DNA from: Alcaligenes ammonioxydans
Lineage (GTDB): Bacteria; Pseudomonadota; Gammaproteobacteria; Burkholderiales; Burkholderiaceae_B
Assembly: GCF_019343455.1 (NCBI RefSeq)
Contig: NZ_CP049362.1
Coordinates: forward strand, 2,542,001-2,606,000
Direction of reading: 5' to 3'
Length of the DNA: 64,000 nt
Part shown: piece by piece, positions 1 through 7,861 of the stretch
How positions within the stretch are numbered: the first letter of the stretch is position 1
Layout of the letters: each line of letters opens with the position of its first letter
The notes under the pieces: model-generated
Databases searched by the model: none
What the model was told of the DNA's origin: nothing
What the model saw: only the letters and a program-made list of their open reading frames with translations
Translations under genes and position numbers: made by a program

Positions 1-558
1 CTTGCCACCGGCTTTGGTACGCAACTGGCCGCCGCTGAACTCGACCTTGATCTCATCGCCTTGATGCTTGATAGCTTCAAAGTGAACATTGGAGTCCACC
101 GCGCCGTCAAAGCCCACCAGACTGTCGGCCCACAAGGGAGTCTTGTCGCCCGTCAGCTTGAACCAGCCTTCCGTATCTTTGGTCTTGACCAGGGTGCTGT
201 GCGACAAGGCCGCAACAGGGGTGAAGTTGCCCATTGCCAAGGCGGACATGGGCAGCGGACCGTGGCTGATCTTGTCGTCGAAGGTCAACTCCAAGGGTTG
301 CTCTTGTGCGTCGGCTGGCGTGAGTGTGAGGGTGTAACGAGCGGTAGAGGAAAACACGCCACGCTGGTAGTCGACTACATTCATGACGACCGTCTCGTTC
401 ATTCCCATTTGCTGCATTTGCTCGGCAGCCAGGGTGTTGAACTGGGCCACTTTCTCGCCCACGAGCGCTTCTGTTTTCTTGCCGGTGTACCAAGTCGAAC
501 CGCCATATGCGGCCGCTAGCACGACAACCAGTGTGACCAGCCCTGTACTTTTCTTCAT
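1..558 (-). CDS. DUF945 (YdgA-like) family protein, N-terminal part, truncated by window edge
   Basis: The reverse strand is open from an ATG at 558 to the window edge, giving 186 residues with no stop. The start MKKSTGLVTLVVVLAAAYGG is a short basic stretch plus one hydrophobic segment (signal anchor). It is followed by the pattern of DUF945/YdgA proteins: an alternating hydrophilic beta-rich region with YQRGVFSSTARYTL near residue 65 and PLPMSALAMGNF near 105. A GGGAA sequence lies just upstream of the ATG. DUF945 proteins are periplasmic or inner-membrane-anchored and of uncertain role. The C-terminal half lies outside the window, so only the family is assigned. Confidence 0.7.
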   Translation of the reverse strand, partial: MKKSTGLVTLVVVLAAAYGGSTWYTGKKTEALVGEKVAQFNTLAAEQMQQMGMNETVVMNVVDYQRGVFSSTARYTLTLTPADAQEQPLELTFDDKISHGPLPMSALAMGNFTPVAALSHSTLVKTKDTEGWFKLTGDKTPLWADSLVGFDGAVDSNVHFEAIKHQGDEIKVEFSGGQLRTKAGGK

Positions 559-636
559 GACTTCCCTTTTGTAGACCTACAGTCCCAACTTCAAATAGCC
601 GACATAATACCGAAACTAAGTTTGACTGATGGTAGT

Positions 637-1512
637 TTATTCCCCGTAATTGTAACTATTCACCTGCGTAATGCGAGCGACATCTTCCTTACCCAGTCCC
701 ATCCGGTGGGCGTTGCGGTACGTTTGTTGGGCAGCATGGGCCACCGGCATGCTCGTATGACTGACACTGGCCAACTGCGCCACCGTGTTCAAATCCTTCA
801 GCATGGTGTCCACCGATGCCTTGACCTGCGTGTCCGGACGGGTCATGCGGGGCACGAACAATTGCAGCAAAACCGAATCGGCCCAGCCGCCCCCCAGCGC
901 CTCGCTGATTCGGGAAGCGTCCACGCCATTGTCATTGGCCAGGCTCAACGCCTCGGCAATCGCCGTCAAAGTTGTGGCCACAATGGTCTGATTGCATAAT
1001 TTTGTTACCTGACCAGCGCCCACCGCGCCCATCAGGGTCACGCGCTGTGAATAAGCGGCCAGCACAGGACGAACCCGCTCCAATGCCGCTGCCTGTCCTC
1101 CGACCATAATGGCCAGCGTACCTTGTTCGGCGCCACCGACACCGCCTGACACGGGGGCGTCCAGCCAGTGCGCGCCACAACGTTGCTGCAACTGGGCTGC
1201 CATGTCACGGCTTGCCTGCGGTGAAATCGAGGAATGGTCCACTACGATGCGCAACGCGCCCTGGACGCTGGCCAGCCCCTGTTCACCCAGAACGGTATCG
1301 TATACCGCCTGCGCATCAAAAACGCACAGAAACACGGCCTCACATTGCTCGGCCATCTGTGCCGGCGTATCGCAACAAATGGCACCAGCCTCTACCAAGG
1401 GGAGCACCTTGTCCCGGGAACGATTCCAAACCCGAACCTGATAACCCGCCTGTAACAGACGCCTCACCATAGGCTGGCCCATCCGGCCCAGCCCACAAAA
1501 ACCAATCATCAT
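637..1512 (-). CDS. NAD(P)-dependent beta-hydroxyacid dehydrogenase (3-hydroxyisobutyrate dehydrogenase / tartronate semialdehyde reductase family)
   Basis: The 291-residue length fits the GarR/MmsB/GLYR family. The N-terminus carries the Rossmann glycine motif GLGRMG (residues 7-12). The substrate-binding signature DAPVSGGVGGAEQGT sits near residue 138, and the catalytic Lys region GAGQVTKLCNQ near 185. The family oxidises or reduces short beta-hydroxyacids such as 3-hydroxyisobutyrate or tartronate semialdehyde in the cytoplasm. The exact substrate cannot be told from sequence: mmsA is in this window but 53 kb away. The gene is separated from upstream maiA by a terminator, so it probably has its own promoter. 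Two adjacent ATG codons occur at the start; AAAGGAC lies upstream of the first. Confidence 0.85.
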   Translation of the reverse strand: MMIGFCGLGRMGQPMVRRLLQAGYQVRVWNRSRDKVLPLVEAGAICCDTPAQMAEQCEAVFLCVFDAQAVYDTVLGEQGLASVQGALRIVVDHSSISPQASRDMAAQLQQRCGAHWLDAPVSGGVGGAEQGTLAIMVGGQAAALERVRPVLAAYSQRVTLMGAVGAGQVTKLCNQTIVATTLTAIAEALSLANDNGVDASRISEALGGGWADSVLLQLFVPRMTRPDTQVKASVDTMLKDLNTVAQLASVSHTSMPVAHAAQQTYRNAHRMGLGKEDVARITQVNSYNYGE

Positions 1513-1559
1513 GTTTCGTCCTTTACGCCCTCCTGCCAGGAAGCTCCCAGCAAGAAGTC

Positions 1560-1584
1560 AAGAAAAACCCGCCTGACAGGCGGG
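1560..1584 (-). terminator. Rho-independent terminator downstream of maiA
   Basis: CCCGCC/GGCGGG stem with a 5-nt loop (1568-1584), followed on the minus strand by five T (1563-1567). A second perfect hairpin, CCGGTCGG/CCGACCGG with a 3-nt loop, lies at 1591-1609 just upstream of it. Confidence 0.85.
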
Positions 1585-1629
1585 TAACGTCCGGTCGGCC
1601 CCCGACCGGATCACCGTCACACCGCGCGT

Positions 1630-2277
1630 TCAAGCAGCATCGGGTTGACGGTCGGGAGCTGCTTCCTGAAAGGCAGACAGTTCCAGGCATTTCTCTTCTA
1701 CGGCCAACAAGCGGGGGAAGGCGGTCAGATCGATGTCAAAGCGACGGGCATTAAACATTTGCGGAATCAGACAAATCTCGGCGATGCTGGGGAGATCACC
1801 AAAAATGAAGGCCTGACCCTTTTTGCCATGCCGCAGCACCAGGGCCTCCAGCCCTTCCAGGCCAACGCTGACCCAGTGGCGATACCACTGGTTGCGCGCA
1901 TCCTCCTGAACATGTAAATCATTTTTCAGGTACTGCAATACGCGCAGATTGTTCAGGGGGTGAATATCGCAGGCTACCGTCTGAGCCATGGATCGCGCCC
2001 AGGCCCGATCTGCCGAGGCCTTGGGCAACAAAGGCAGCTCGGGATAACGCTCGTCCAGATACTCCAGAATGGCCAGAGATTGCGTAATGATCAGACCGTC
2101 ATCATCCAGGGCGGGCAACAGTTGAACAGGGTTGACCTGCACATAATCGGGCTGATGCTGCTGTCCCCCATCTTTGAGCAGATGAACCGGCCTGATCTGG
2201 TAATCCAGACCTTTGAGATTCAGACCGATCCGCACCCGGTACGCGGCGGAACTGCGAAAGTAGCTATATAGAATCAT
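1630..2277 (-). CDS. maiA: Maleylacetoacetate isomerase (zeta-class glutathione S-transferase)
   Basis: The 215-residue protein has an N-terminal thioredoxin-like GST domain beginning MILYSYFRSSAAYRVRIG. The SSAAYRVRI block is the zeta-class signature, with the catalytic Ser at about residue 9-10. NPVQLLPALDDDG and ITQSLAILEYLDE (about 48-80) form the glutathione site, and an all-helical C-terminal domain follows. The enzyme isomerises maleylacetoacetate to fumarylacetoacetate in tyrosine/homogentisate breakdown, using glutathione. The fumarylacetoacetase gene that often accompanies it is not adjacent. Transcription ends at the hairpin just downstream. Confidence 0.9.
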   Translation of the reverse strand: MILYSYFRSSAAYRVRIGLNLKGLDYQIRPVHLLKDGGQQHQPDYVQVNPVQLLPALDDDGLIITQSLAILEYLDERYPELPLLPKASADRAWARSMAQTVACDIHPLNNLRVLQYLKNDLHVQEDARNQWYRHWVSVGLEGLEALVLRHGKKGQAFIFGDLPSIAEICLIPQMFNARRFDIDLTAFPRLLAVEEKCLELSAFQEAAPDRQPDAA

Positions 2278-2311
2278 CTTGTCTCCTGTCCACCCTGCAA
2301 AATTCGTTTTT

Positions 2312-3283
2312 TTATTTGTTCAGGCTTTCAATCTTGCGCGACAGCTCTCGGGGCAGCGGGAAGGCAATATTTTCTTCCACCCCATCCAGGGCCCGCACTT
2401 TGCCTACGCCCAATTCCTGCAAGCGCTGAATCACCTGATTGACCAGAACTTCTGGTGCCGATGCGCCCGCTGTCACGCCCACGCGCTTTTTACCCACCAG
2501 CCAGGCCGGATCAATCATCTCCGGCTTATCCAGCAGATAAGCTTCCGCGCCCTTGCGCTCGGCTACCTCACGCAAACGATTGGAGTTCGAGCTATTGGTA
2601 CTGCCGACCACCAGAACCAGATCACACTGCGGCGCCATGATCTTGACCGCATCCTGGCGGTTCTGGGTGGCGTAACAGATATCGCTTTTCTTGGGCTCGA
2701 CAATGGTGGGGAAACGTTCGCGCAAGGCTTGGGCCACGACCGCCGCATCATCCACCGACAAGGTGGTTTGCGTCACAAAGGCCAGTTTGTCGGGGTCGGC
2801 CACATTCAGCTTGGCTACATCTTCCGGCGTCTCGACCAAGTACATCCCTCCGTCGGCTTGACCCAATGTGCCTTCGACCTCGGGATGGCCCACATGACCA
2901 ATCATGATGATCTCGCGACCTTCGGCCCGCATACGGGACACTTCAATATGCACCTTGGTCACCAGCGGGCAGGTGGCATCGAACACTTTCAGGCCACGCC
3001 GCTCGGCCTCGTCACGCACCTGACGCGACACGCCATGCGCTGAAAAGATGACGATCGCACCGGCCGGGGCCTCGTCCAGCTCTTTAATGAAGATGGCCCC
3101 CTTGCTGCGCAGATCTTCCACCACATACCGGTTGTGAACAATTTCGTGGCGCACGTAGATAGGCGCGCCGTGCAACTCCAAAGCACGCTCGACAATATCA
3201 ATCGCACGGTCAACCCCCGCACAGAATCCGCGGGGTTGGGCCAGAACAACCTCAGCGTTCTGAACAGGAGCAACTTGACTCAT
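2312..3283 (-). CDS. ispH: 4-hydroxy-3-methylbut-2-enyl diphosphate reductase
   Basis: At 323 residues this is full length for IspH/LytB. The three cysteines that bind the iron-sulfur cluster are in GFCAGVDRA (near residue 20), [12 protein letters not shown] (near 105) and [11 protein letters not shown] (near 205). The substrate-binding SSNSNRL follows near residue 233. It catalyses the last step of the MEP isoprenoid pathway, reducing HMBPP to IPP and DMAPP in the cytoplasm. Its ATG overlaps the stop codon of the upstream FKBP gene (TAATG), so the two are translationally coupled. The fkpB-ispH pairing is common in proteobacteria. Confidence 0.97.
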   Translation of the reverse strand: MSQVAPVQNAEVVLAQPRGFCAGVDRAIDIVERALELHGAPIYVRHEIVHNRYVVEDLRSKGAIFIKELDEAPAGAIVIFSAHGVSRQVRDEAERRGLKVFDATCPLVTKVHIEVSRMRAEGREIIMIGHVGHPEVEGTLGQADGGMYLVETPEDVAKLNVADPDKLAFVTQTTLSVDDAAVVAQALRERFPTIVEPKKSDICYATQNRQDAVKIMAPQCDLVLVVGSTNSSNSNRLREVAERKGAEAYLLDKPEMIDPAWLVGKKRVGVTAGASAPEVLVNQVIQRLQELGVGKVRALDGVEENIAFPLPRELSRKIESLNK

Positions 3284-3759
3284 TACAGAATCCCCAAAAT
3301 ATGAACATCCAGACGCAAGGCCACACCGGCCAAGGGATGGTTGAAATCGAACAAGGCAGTCTTGTCGTCAATTTCCTTGAGCACGCCCGAGTAGCGGCTG
3401 CCATTAGGGGCAGCAAACTCGACCATATCACCGGGCACGAACTCCACGCCTTCAGCGGCGTTGCTGGCCAGCATTTCGCGGGTGATACGCTGCAAAAGGT
3501 CAGGATTACGGGCGCCGTACGCCTCCTCAGGGGCGATGTCGAGCTGAAAACGCTCATCTTCACGGTGCCCCAGCAACTTCTCTTCCATACCGGGGGCCCA
3601 CTGACCGTTGCCCATCTGCAAGGTCGCCGGACGGCCAGTAAAAGTATCCGCAAACACAGAGCCTGCTGCCGGGCCGCTGGCCAGCTCTATACGATAGTGC
3701 AAAGTCAGGTAGGAATCCTGACGGACAATTCCAAGCTCGGAACTAGCAGAGTTACTCAC
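3283..3759 (-). CDS. fkpB: FKBP-type peptidyl-prolyl cis-trans isomerase (SlpA/FkpB-like)
   Basis: The 158-residue protein matches the SlpA/FkpB architecture: an FKBP domain ([14 protein letters not shown] near residue 16, [13 protein letters not shown] near 53) interrupted by an insert-in-flap domain ([15 protein letters not shown] near 76 to FDFNHPLAG near 138), where FNHPLAG is the family hallmark. It is a cytoplasmic prolyl isomerase and chaperone. It is the first gene of a pair with ispH (1-nt overlap) and is divergent from radC across 49 bp, which must hold both promoters. The symbol is inferred from architecture and neighbourhood. Confidence 0.88.
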   Translation of the reverse strand: MSNSASSELGIVRQDSYLTLHYRIELASGPAAGSVFADTFTGRPATLQMGNGQWAPGMEEKLLGHREDERFQLDIAPEEAYGARNPDLLQRITREMLASNAAEGVEFVPGDMVEFAAPNGSRYSGVLKEIDDKTALFDFNHPLAGVALRLDVHILGIL

Positions 3760-3808
3760 GATCGCTCACTATAGAAAATCATTCAATTACCGCATTTTAG
3801 CGTTTCTT

Positions 3809-4480
3809 ATGGCCACATCCACTTTACGCCGCCAAGGGCCCCGTGAGCGCATGTTGGCGCACGGCCCCACCTGTCTGACGACCGCTGAACTGCTGGGTAT
3901 TGTGCTGCGCACCGGGACACGCGAGCGCAACGCTGTCGAGCTGGGCCAGATGTTGCTGGACCATTTTAACGGACTCAAAGGATTATTATCGGCCGATGCT
4001 TCAGCCCTGCGCCAACTGGATGGAATCGGCCCAGCCAAATGCACGGAACTATTGGTCATCCGCGAGCTGCAACGCCGCTGCGCCCTGGAATCCCTAAACG
4101 GCCTGCCAGTGCTGAACCATGCCGACAAAGTGCGCGAATACTGTCTGGCCCATCTGGGTCATTTGCCAGTGGAACACTGTCTGGCCCTGTTCCTGGACAA
4201 CCAGCTTCGCTTGATCTGTGCGGAAGAGATCGCCCGGGGGACGATAAATCAAGCATCGGTCTACCCTCGGGAAATTGTGCGCTCAGCCCTGCGCCATCAC
4301 AGCTGCGCCTTGATTCTGGCCCACAACCACCCCTCGGGCGCCGCGCACCCCAGCGCCTCCGATATCCGTCTGACCCGCCATATTCGTCAGGCCTTGGCCT
4401 TGGTGGATATCCGCTTGCTGGACCATATTATTGTCACCCCCAGTCAGACCGTCTCCATGGCCGAACGCGGAGATCTGTAG
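3809..4480 (+). CDS. radC: RadC family protein (UPF0758, JAB/MPN domain)
   Basis: The 223-residue protein has a helix-hairpin-helix-like N-terminal part (LDGIGPAKCTELL near residue 70). Its C-terminal MPN+/JAB metalloprotease-like domain contains the HNHPSG...PSASD motif (near 172-185), which has all the metal-binding His/Asp positions. The family was once linked to DNA repair, but its biochemical role is unsettled. The protein starts MATSTLRRQGPRERML, typical of RadC. It is divergent from fkpB/ispH and is followed after about 90 bp by the RpiR-type regulator. Confidence 0.92.
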   Translation: MATSTLRRQGPRERMLAHGPTCLTTAELLGIVLRTGTRERNAVELGQMLLDHFNGLKGLLSADASALRQLDGIGPAKCTELLVIRELQRRCALESLNGLPVLNHADKVREYCLAHLGHLPVEHCLALFLDNQLRLICAEEIARGTINQASVYPREIVRSALRHHSCALILAHNHPSGAAHPSASDIRLTRHIRQALALVDIRLLDHIIVTPSQTVSMAERGDL

Positions 4481-4572
4481 CCTGCTGCCCGACGGCGCAT
4501 ATCAGTTTTTGCCACCGTTTGACACGCTTGCCCGTAAAATCCAGAACACACCAACGCTGAGTACGGAACCTT

Positions 4573-5415
4573 ATGTCTGATACCGCCGTGAAGTCCTTTG
4601 TCGGACGCATACGTGACATTCTTCACGATCTCTCCCCATCTGAACGACGCCTGGCGGAATTTGCCCTGGACTTTCCGGGGGATCTGGCGGGCTACACGGC
4701 CTCCGAACTGGCGTCCCTGGCCCATGTATCCAATGCGACTGTCACCCGCTTCATCCGGCGACTGGGTTATCGCAATTATGAAGCGGCCCGCAAACAAGTC
4801 CGATCTGAAAAAAAAGCGGGTTCTCCTCTGCTGCTGGCAGCCACCGAAACGGAAGCCGAACGATCACTGACGACGCATTTGCAGCAAAGTCAGAACAATC
4901 TGGCCTCCACATACCGACGCCTGCCCGAATCGCTGCTCAAGGAAGTGGCTCAGTCCATTCTGGATGCGCGCAAGGTATGGGTGCTGGGATTTCGCTCCAG
5001 CCAGGCCCTGGCCAGCTACTTTCGCTGGCAATTGCTCCAAATCGTCCCCGAGGCTCAACTGATTCCTGGCCCGGGTGAGACCATGGGCGAACATCTGGCA
5101 GGCATACATGCCGACGACGTGGTGGTCATTTTTGCCCTGCGCCGTCGGGTGCGCAATATGGACCAGCTTATTGAACAGATGGCGCAGCTGAACCCGAATG
5201 TGCTGCACATCACTGACCAGCTCAGCGCAGAGAAAAGCGCCTGTCGCTGGACCCTGCGCTGTGACGTCCAATCGCCCGGTGTGCTGGATAACCATGTGGC
5301 CGTGATCGGCCTTTGCCATTTGATCCTGAGCCAGGTCATGGATCAAGCCGGTCCTGCCGGACGTCGTCATTTAGGCCTGGTAGAGGCTTTCCACGACAGC
5401 TTTCTGGAGCTGTAG
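4573..5415 (+). CDS. MurR/RpiR family transcriptional regulator (HTH_6 + SIS)
   Basis: The 280-residue protein has an N-terminal RpiR helix-turn-helix (about residues 1-77; LSPSERRLAEFAL, then ASLAHVSNATVTRFIRRLGY). A SIS sugar-phosphate-binding-type domain follows (about 120-260; VWVLGFRSSQALASYF, DDVVVIFALRRRV). These regulators usually sense a phosphosugar or related metabolite and control adjacent catabolic genes. Downstream on the same strand are two MFS transporters, a racemase-like gene and kynB, which are plausible targets. A strong terminator follows its stop, so it is a separate transcript from them. The effector is unknown. Confidence 0.9.
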   Translation: MSDTAVKSFVGRIRDILHDLSPSERRLAEFALDFPGDLAGYTASELASLAHVSNATVTRFIRRLGYRNYEAARKQVRSEKKAGSPLLLAATETEAERSLTTHLQQSQNNLASTYRRLPESLLKEVAQSILDARKVWVLGFRSSQALASYFRWQLLQIVPEAQLIPGPGETMGEHLAGIHADDVVVIFALRRRVRNMDQLIEQMAQLNPNVLHITDQLSAEKSACRWTLRCDVQSPGVLDNHVAVIGLCHLILSQVMDQAGPAGRRHLGLVEAFHDSFLEL

Positions 5416-5504
5416 CTTACCGCCCTCGCCTCACAGGCACTTATCCAGCACGCCCACCCAGCCAGGTGTGCCCGCCCCCGGCGATGTCATGGCAGGAATC
5501 GTAT

Positions 5505-5539
5505 AAGGATCATACGCAAATTGCGATGATCCTTTTTTT
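5505..5539 (+). terminator. Rho-independent terminator after the rpiR-type gene
   Basis: Long stem AAGGATCAT (5505-5513) against ATGATCCTT (5526-5534), extended inward by CGCAA/TTGCG with a single bulged A, ending in a run of seven T. Confidence 0.85.
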
Positions 5540-5617
5540 ATTAAAAATCCTTTTATATCAACACCCTGCCCTAGTCTTACGCAAGATATGCAAAAACTTT
5601 CTCGTTTACCCTAGTTT

Positions 5618-5654
5618 TGAAAAGATTTTTTCATTTTCATAATGAGTGAAAAAA
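5618..5654 (+). promoter_or_regulatory. Overlapping inverted repeats upstream of the MFS gene; candidate RpiR-type operator
   Basis: TGAAAAGATTTTTTCA (5618-5633) is a 16-bp palindrome with one mismatch pair. Its right arm TTTTTTCA (5626-5633) is repeated in inverted form as TGAAAAAA (5647-5654). A -10-like CATAAT lies between them (5638-5643). The block is 40 nt upstream of the MFS start codon and downstream of the regulator's terminator, where an operator for the neighbouring RpiR protein would be expected. Assignment to that protein is inference. Confidence 0.45.
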
Positions 5655-5693
5655 TGATGTTGGGCCATACGCGTCCTGAAACGAGGAGAAACC

Positions 5694-7115
5694 ATGTCTA
5701 GCAAGCAGCAAACCTTGCCAGCCGACACCGGGCCGGCACCGGCCAGTTCTACGGCCAGCGATCACCCTACGGTTCAGCAGCAACTGGAAAACTCGCTGGA
5801 AACCATAGGCGTCACCCATTCGCACCGCAAAGTGCTGGCCCTGATTTTGCTGGGCGTGCTCTTTGATGTGCTGGAGCAAAATGCCGTGGGCCTGGTCGGC
5901 CCGCTGCTGCAGGAACACTGGGGGCTGACACCGCGTGACGTCGGCTTTCTGAACACCCTGACCTTCGCCGCTGCTGCCCTGGGGCGCTTGCTCTCGGGCT
6001 ATATCGCCGACCACTATGGTCGACGCGTCATGCTGACCATCAATCTGGCGCTGTTTACGCTGGGAGCCCTGATCTGCGCCCTGGCCCCCAGCTACTGGGT
6101 GTTAGGGCTGGGCCGGGTCATTGTGGGCTTTGGTCTAGGCGGCGAAATCTCGATTGCCGTCACCATGCTGGCCGAGTTCTGCTCCTCGCGCTTTCGCGGA
6201 ACCGCCGTGGGCACCATCAACGTGGCAGGCGGCGGCCTGGGCAATATGCTCGCCCCCGCTTTCGGCCTGCTGGTCTTCACCCTGTTCCCCGGCCCTGAAA
6301 GCTGGCGCTGGGTATTTGGCCTGCTGGTCATGCCCGCTTTTATGGTGCTGTTCTATCGTCGCTACATACCTGAAACGCCGCGTTTTCTGGTGTCGCAAGG
6401 CCGGATCGAAGAGGCCAATCAGGTTTTGAACATTCTGGCTTCGGGCAAGCTGGGCCGCCCTGTTGCCCAGCCCTACCCTTATCTGCACAGCGGTCCGCAA
6501 GGGCAAAAAGTCGAACGTGTGCGCTTGGGCGAGATTTTCCAAGGCCCTCTGGCCATGCGTACACTGGTCACCGGCATCGCCGTGTGCATGACCTACGGGG
6601 CACAACTGACGGTTCTGACGCTGATGCCCACCTTGCTGGTCGAACAAGGCTACTCGCTGGTGAAAAGCTACACCTTTACGATCCTGATGCAATCAGGCAG
6701 TCTGCTGGGTGCCTTGACCGCCTCCTGGCTGGGGTCGCGTCTGCCCCGCAAACGTGTCTTTACCACGGGAGCCTTGCTGGCCTGCGCCAGTGGCCTGGCC
6801 TTCGGATTTCTAAGTACCAATATTTATCTGGTGCTGCTGTTTGGCGCAGCTTTCCAGTTTTGCGTCCTGCTGCTGAACACCACCATCTGGATTTTCGCCC
6901 CCGAGCTTTATCCCACCCGTGTGCGAGCCTTTGGAACCGCATTCATTCTGGCCCTGGGTACCCTGGCGGGCGCTTTCATCCCGACGCTGAGCGGCTGGGT
7001 ACTGGAAGCTCATGGCGTAGCCGGCATGTTCTCCCTGATGGCGGGGATGTACATCACCTTTGCCGCGGTTCTGCAATTGGCACCCGAAACCTTTGGTCGC
7101 CCCCTCGATACCTGA
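5694..7115 (+). CDS. MFS transporter, metabolite:H+ symporter-like (12 TM)
   Basis: The 473-residue protein has an N-terminal cytoplasmic segment of about 45 residues and then about twelve hydrophobic segments. The MFS loop 2-3 signature DHYGRRVML is near residue 105, and PETPRFLVSQGRIEEA follows the sixth helix near 220. The overall layout, including the long first cytoplasmic region, resembles niacin/aromatic-acid (NiaP/AAHS-like) symporters. The substrate is unknown. The start is supported by AGGAG 6 nt upstream. The racemase-like gene follows closely (40 nt), suggesting an operon under the inverted-repeat region upstream. Confidence 0.85.
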   Translation: MSSKQQTLPADTGPAPASSTASDHPTVQQQLENSLETIGVTHSHRKVLALILLGVLFDVLEQNAVGLVGPLLQEHWGLTPRDVGFLNTLTFAAAALGRLLSGYIADHYGRRVMLTINLALFTLGALICALAPSYWVLGLGRVIVGFGLGGEISIAVTMLAEFCSSRFRGTAVGTINVAGGGLGNMLAPAFGLLVFTLFPGPESWRWVFGLLVMPAFMVLFYRRYIPETPRFLVSQGRIEEANQVLNILASGKLGRPVAQPYPYLHSGPQGQKVERVRLGEIFQGPLAMRTLVTGIAVCMTYGAQLTVLTLMPTLLVEQGYSLVKSYTFTILMQSGSLLGALTASWLGSRLPRKRVFTTGALLACASGLAFGFLSTNIYLVLLFGAAFQFCVLLLNTTIWIFAPELYPTRVRAFGTAFILALGTLAGAFIPTLSGWVLEAHGVAGMFSLMAGMYITFAAVLQLAPETFGRPLDT

Positions 7116-7155
7116 TTTCAATTGGATAAGCCGTGTTGCTGCGGCCCTCGTATTT

Positions 7156-7827
7156 ATGTCTCATACCGTACTGCTCATCAATCCCAACACCTCCCGCCCC
7201 ACGACGGACATGATGGTGGCGCTCGCCCAGGCGTGCTTCCAAAGCCTGCAGCGAAGCGATATCCAGGTCCGGGGGCTAAGCGCTCCCCAAGGCCCAGGCA
7301 TGCTGACCACCCAGGAGGAGTTGGAGCAGGCTGCCGCCATGGCGGAACACCCGCTGGTACTGGCTCAGGTCAGGAACGCGGACGGTGTCATCATCGGCGC
7401 TTTTGGTGACCCTGGCCTACAGCCCCTGAGCCAGAGCGTGAGCATACCGGTGATCGGCATAGGACAGGCTGCCATGCAGCAAGCCGTGCAGGCAGGCTCC
7501 CCTTTTGGCATCGCCACCACCACGCCACAGCTGGAGCAATCGATTCTGAATCAGGTCAGACGCTATGGCTGGATCGAACAATTCTCGGGCCTGCGCCTGA
7601 CCCCCACCGCTCCGCTGGATCTGGCCCAGGCGCCGGAGCGTCAGTATCAGGAATTGGCCGACAGCGTCGCGGCATGTATTGAGCTAGACGGCGCGCGGGC
7701 CGTCATCATCGGCGGCGGGCCCCTGGCACAAAGCGCACAGGCGCTGCAAAACAAGCTGGCCGTCCCCGTCATCAACCCCATCGTTGCTGCCTGCGAGCTG
7801 ATGGCCCAGCGCCTGCCCCCCACTTAG
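7156..7827 (+). CDS. Asp/Glu/hydantoin racemase superfamily protein lacking both usual catalytic Cys
   Basis: The start MSHTVLLINPNTSRPTTDMM is the N-terminus typical of the hydantoin/aspartate racemase family (NPNTS motif), so the ATG at 7156 was chosen although no clear ribosome-binding site precedes it; the reading frame is open further upstream. The mature length is 223 residues. At the first catalytic position the protein reads IIGAFGDPG, where canonical enzymes have Cys before the FGDPG or WGDPG. At the second it reads VIIGGGPLAQ, where Cys is usual. It may therefore be a non-canonical or binding-only member. It sits between two MFS transporters (34 nt to the next), consistent with use of an imported amide or amino acid. 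Confidence 0.82.
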   Translation: MSHTVLLINPNTSRPTTDMMVALAQACFQSLQRSDIQVRGLSAPQGPGMLTTQEELEQAAAMAEHPLVLAQVRNADGVIIGAFGDPGLQPLSQSVSIPVIGIGQAAMQQAVQAGSPFGIATTTPQLEQSILNQVRRYGWIEQFSGLRLTPTAPLDLAQAPERQYQELADSVAACIELDGARAVIIGGGPLAQSAQALQNKLAVPVINPIVAACELMAQRLPPT

Positions 7828-7861
7828 CCTTAACACGCGGTACCCACCTCAGGAGACTTCA

